A stretch of DNA of 14,387 nucleotides from Gammaproteobacteria bacterium (GTDB taxonomy: Bacteria > Pseudomonadota > Gammaproteobacteria > UBA9214): positions 1 through 14,387 of the forward strand of contig JAUVNM010000013.1 in NCBI GenBank assembly GCA_030599705.1. Direction: 5' to 3'. The notes under the pieces were generated by a model, which was not told where the DNA came from, did no database searches, and was given only the letters and a program-made list of their open reading frames with translations. This document shows positions 13,611 to 14,387 of the stretch, in pieces. The translations under genes and the position numbers were made by a program. Position 1 is the stretch's first letter. The number at the start of each line of letters is the position of its first letter.

Positions 13611-14387
13611 TCAGGATCCTTCGGCCGGAGAAAAATAAAACTGGGCAAAGCTTCCGGTATCTTCCAGCTGGGTGGTGAGCCTGATTTGCTCCTCCTTATC
13701 GTCGCGGGTCAGCCGTGACAGGCAGCCGGTCCGGAACAGTAGTGGCGGCAACAACAGTGTGGCCTGCTGATTCAGCCCCCTGATGTCCGGCAACAGTATT
13801 CCCTGCACCTTGTCAGTCGTACCGGACTTGTCATTGCAGACACGGGCCCAGATAGCACGGGCGCCGGGCGACATCATTTGCACGCCCAGGCCCAGGCCAC
13901 GTTCCATGGTAAATTTCATCCAGCGGATTACCCCGAGATGCCAGTTATCATTGTCGTCATCACTGGCCTTGATGGCGACCAGCTCGCCGACCTGGGCGCT
14001 GGAAGCTTCCTCACTGTCCCATAACAGGCAATAACCACCGGCACTCATGTCCTGCATCTTCCAGTGCTCCGGGTGCAGGGGGGTTGTGGTTTCCGCGTCT
14101 GCTTCCGGGACGCGTGCCGAATAGGCGCCCTGGAGCGGTTTATTCTGCCATTGTTCAGGCAACTGTCCGAATCTGGTTCTGGTTTTGCTGTTGCTGCTGT
14201 GCGAGTCAGTTCTTATCTTCGTGGGTCGTTCAAAGGTCGGGTCCTGCAAATACTCGTGGTCCCGGATGACCTCGGTCTCTACCTGTTCTGCATCGGGTTG
14301 CTCCGGCTGCGGACCGGAGATGATGCTGTGAATGGCTTTCAGTCCCACGACCAGTTGTACCTGGGCATCCTGCTCGCGGCGGGTAAA
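13611..14387 (-). CDS. PilZ-like domain protein, 5' end outside window
   Basis: The frame is open from the right edge for 258 codons to a TGA at 13611-13613. A GTG at 14348 is not accepted as the start: 13 more in-frame codons without a stop precede it (FTRREQDAQVQLVVGLKAIH continues smoothly), so the gene is truncated by the window. After a polar, probably unstructured linker, KMQDMSAGGYCLLW contains the DxSxxG-type motif of PilZ domains, followed by a VGELVAIK strand and GVIRWMKFTMERGLGLGVQMMSP, which fits the later PilZ strands. No RxxxR motif lies at the usual distance upstream, so c-di-GMP binding is doubtful. Tail residues continue for about 75 aa without recognised motifs. I infer a signalling or surface-related protein. 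Confidence 0.6.
   Translation of the reverse strand, partial: FTRREQDAQVQLVVGLKAIHSIISGPQPEQPDAEQVETEVIRDHEYLQDPTFERPTKIRTDSHSSNSKTRTRFGQLPEQWQNKPLQGAYSARVPEADAETTTPLHPEHWKMQDMSAGGYCLLWDSEEASSAQVGELVAIKASDDDNDNWHLGVIRWMKFTMERGLGLGVQMMSPGARAIWARVCNDKSGTTDKVQGILLPDIRGLNQQATLLLPPLLFRTGCLSRLTRDDKEEQIRLTTQLEDTGSFAQFYFSPAEGS

Overview
The window looks like a chromosomal segment of a GC-rich gammaproteobacterium, possibly a sulfur-oxidizing or related environmental lineage. The basis is that ParE (628 aa) and ParC (753 aa) closely match the gammaproteobacterial topoisomerase IV subunits in length and motifs, several families present (CNP1-like, DUF3501, HAMP-adenylate cyclase, PilZ-like) are typical of that group, and short REP-like palindromes are scattered between genes. 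Genus-level placement cannot be made by eye.

Layout, left to right. (1) 1-2933: a redox-stress cluster on the plus strand. It holds a single-domain rubrerythrin (213-632), an HdrD/GlpC-like two-[4Fe-4S] CCG-domain protein (721-2064) and a DUF3501 protein (2349-2933). A good sigma70-type promoter (107-135) precedes the rubrerythrin and carries a PerR-like 7-1-7 inverted repeat (144-158) across the predicted transcription start. A 237-bp nested palindromic element (2078-2314) is lodged inside this cluster. (2) 2978-5443: a secreted CNP1-like protein, then parE with a GTG start. (3) 5444-6322: a REP-like cluster and, on the minus strand, a MazF/PemK-type toxin with a ribbon-helix-helix antitoxin, its own strong promoter and a direct-repeat operator. 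This module sits between parE and parC. (4) 6323-8584: parC. (5) 8587-11305, minus strand: a membrane HAMP adenylate cyclase whose 3' end overlaps the start of a TPR lipoprotein gene. The lipoprotein gene ends only two bases from the parC stop. (6) 11425-13515: a divergently transcribed DUF1015 gene, a 348-bp non-coding stretch with an FNR-like site and two further palindromes, and a YhbS-type GNAT acetyltransferase. (7) 13523-14387: a second REP-like pair, then the 3' part of a PilZ-like gene on the minus strand that runs off the window edge.

How the genes may work together. The rubrerythrin lacks the rubredoxin domain that normally feeds it electrons, and the adjacent Fe-S/CCG protein and DUF3501 protein are candidate partners in a PerR-controlled peroxide-reduction route; this is inference from the sequence and gene order. 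ParE and ParC form topoisomerase IV for chromosome decatenation, and both keep wild-type catalytic residues. The cyclase and lipoprotein are probably one transcription unit that makes cAMP in response to an extracytoplasmic signal. The PilZ-like protein suggests separate c-di-GMP-related signalling nearby. No RNA genes, CRISPR arrays or insertion-sequence transposases were seen.
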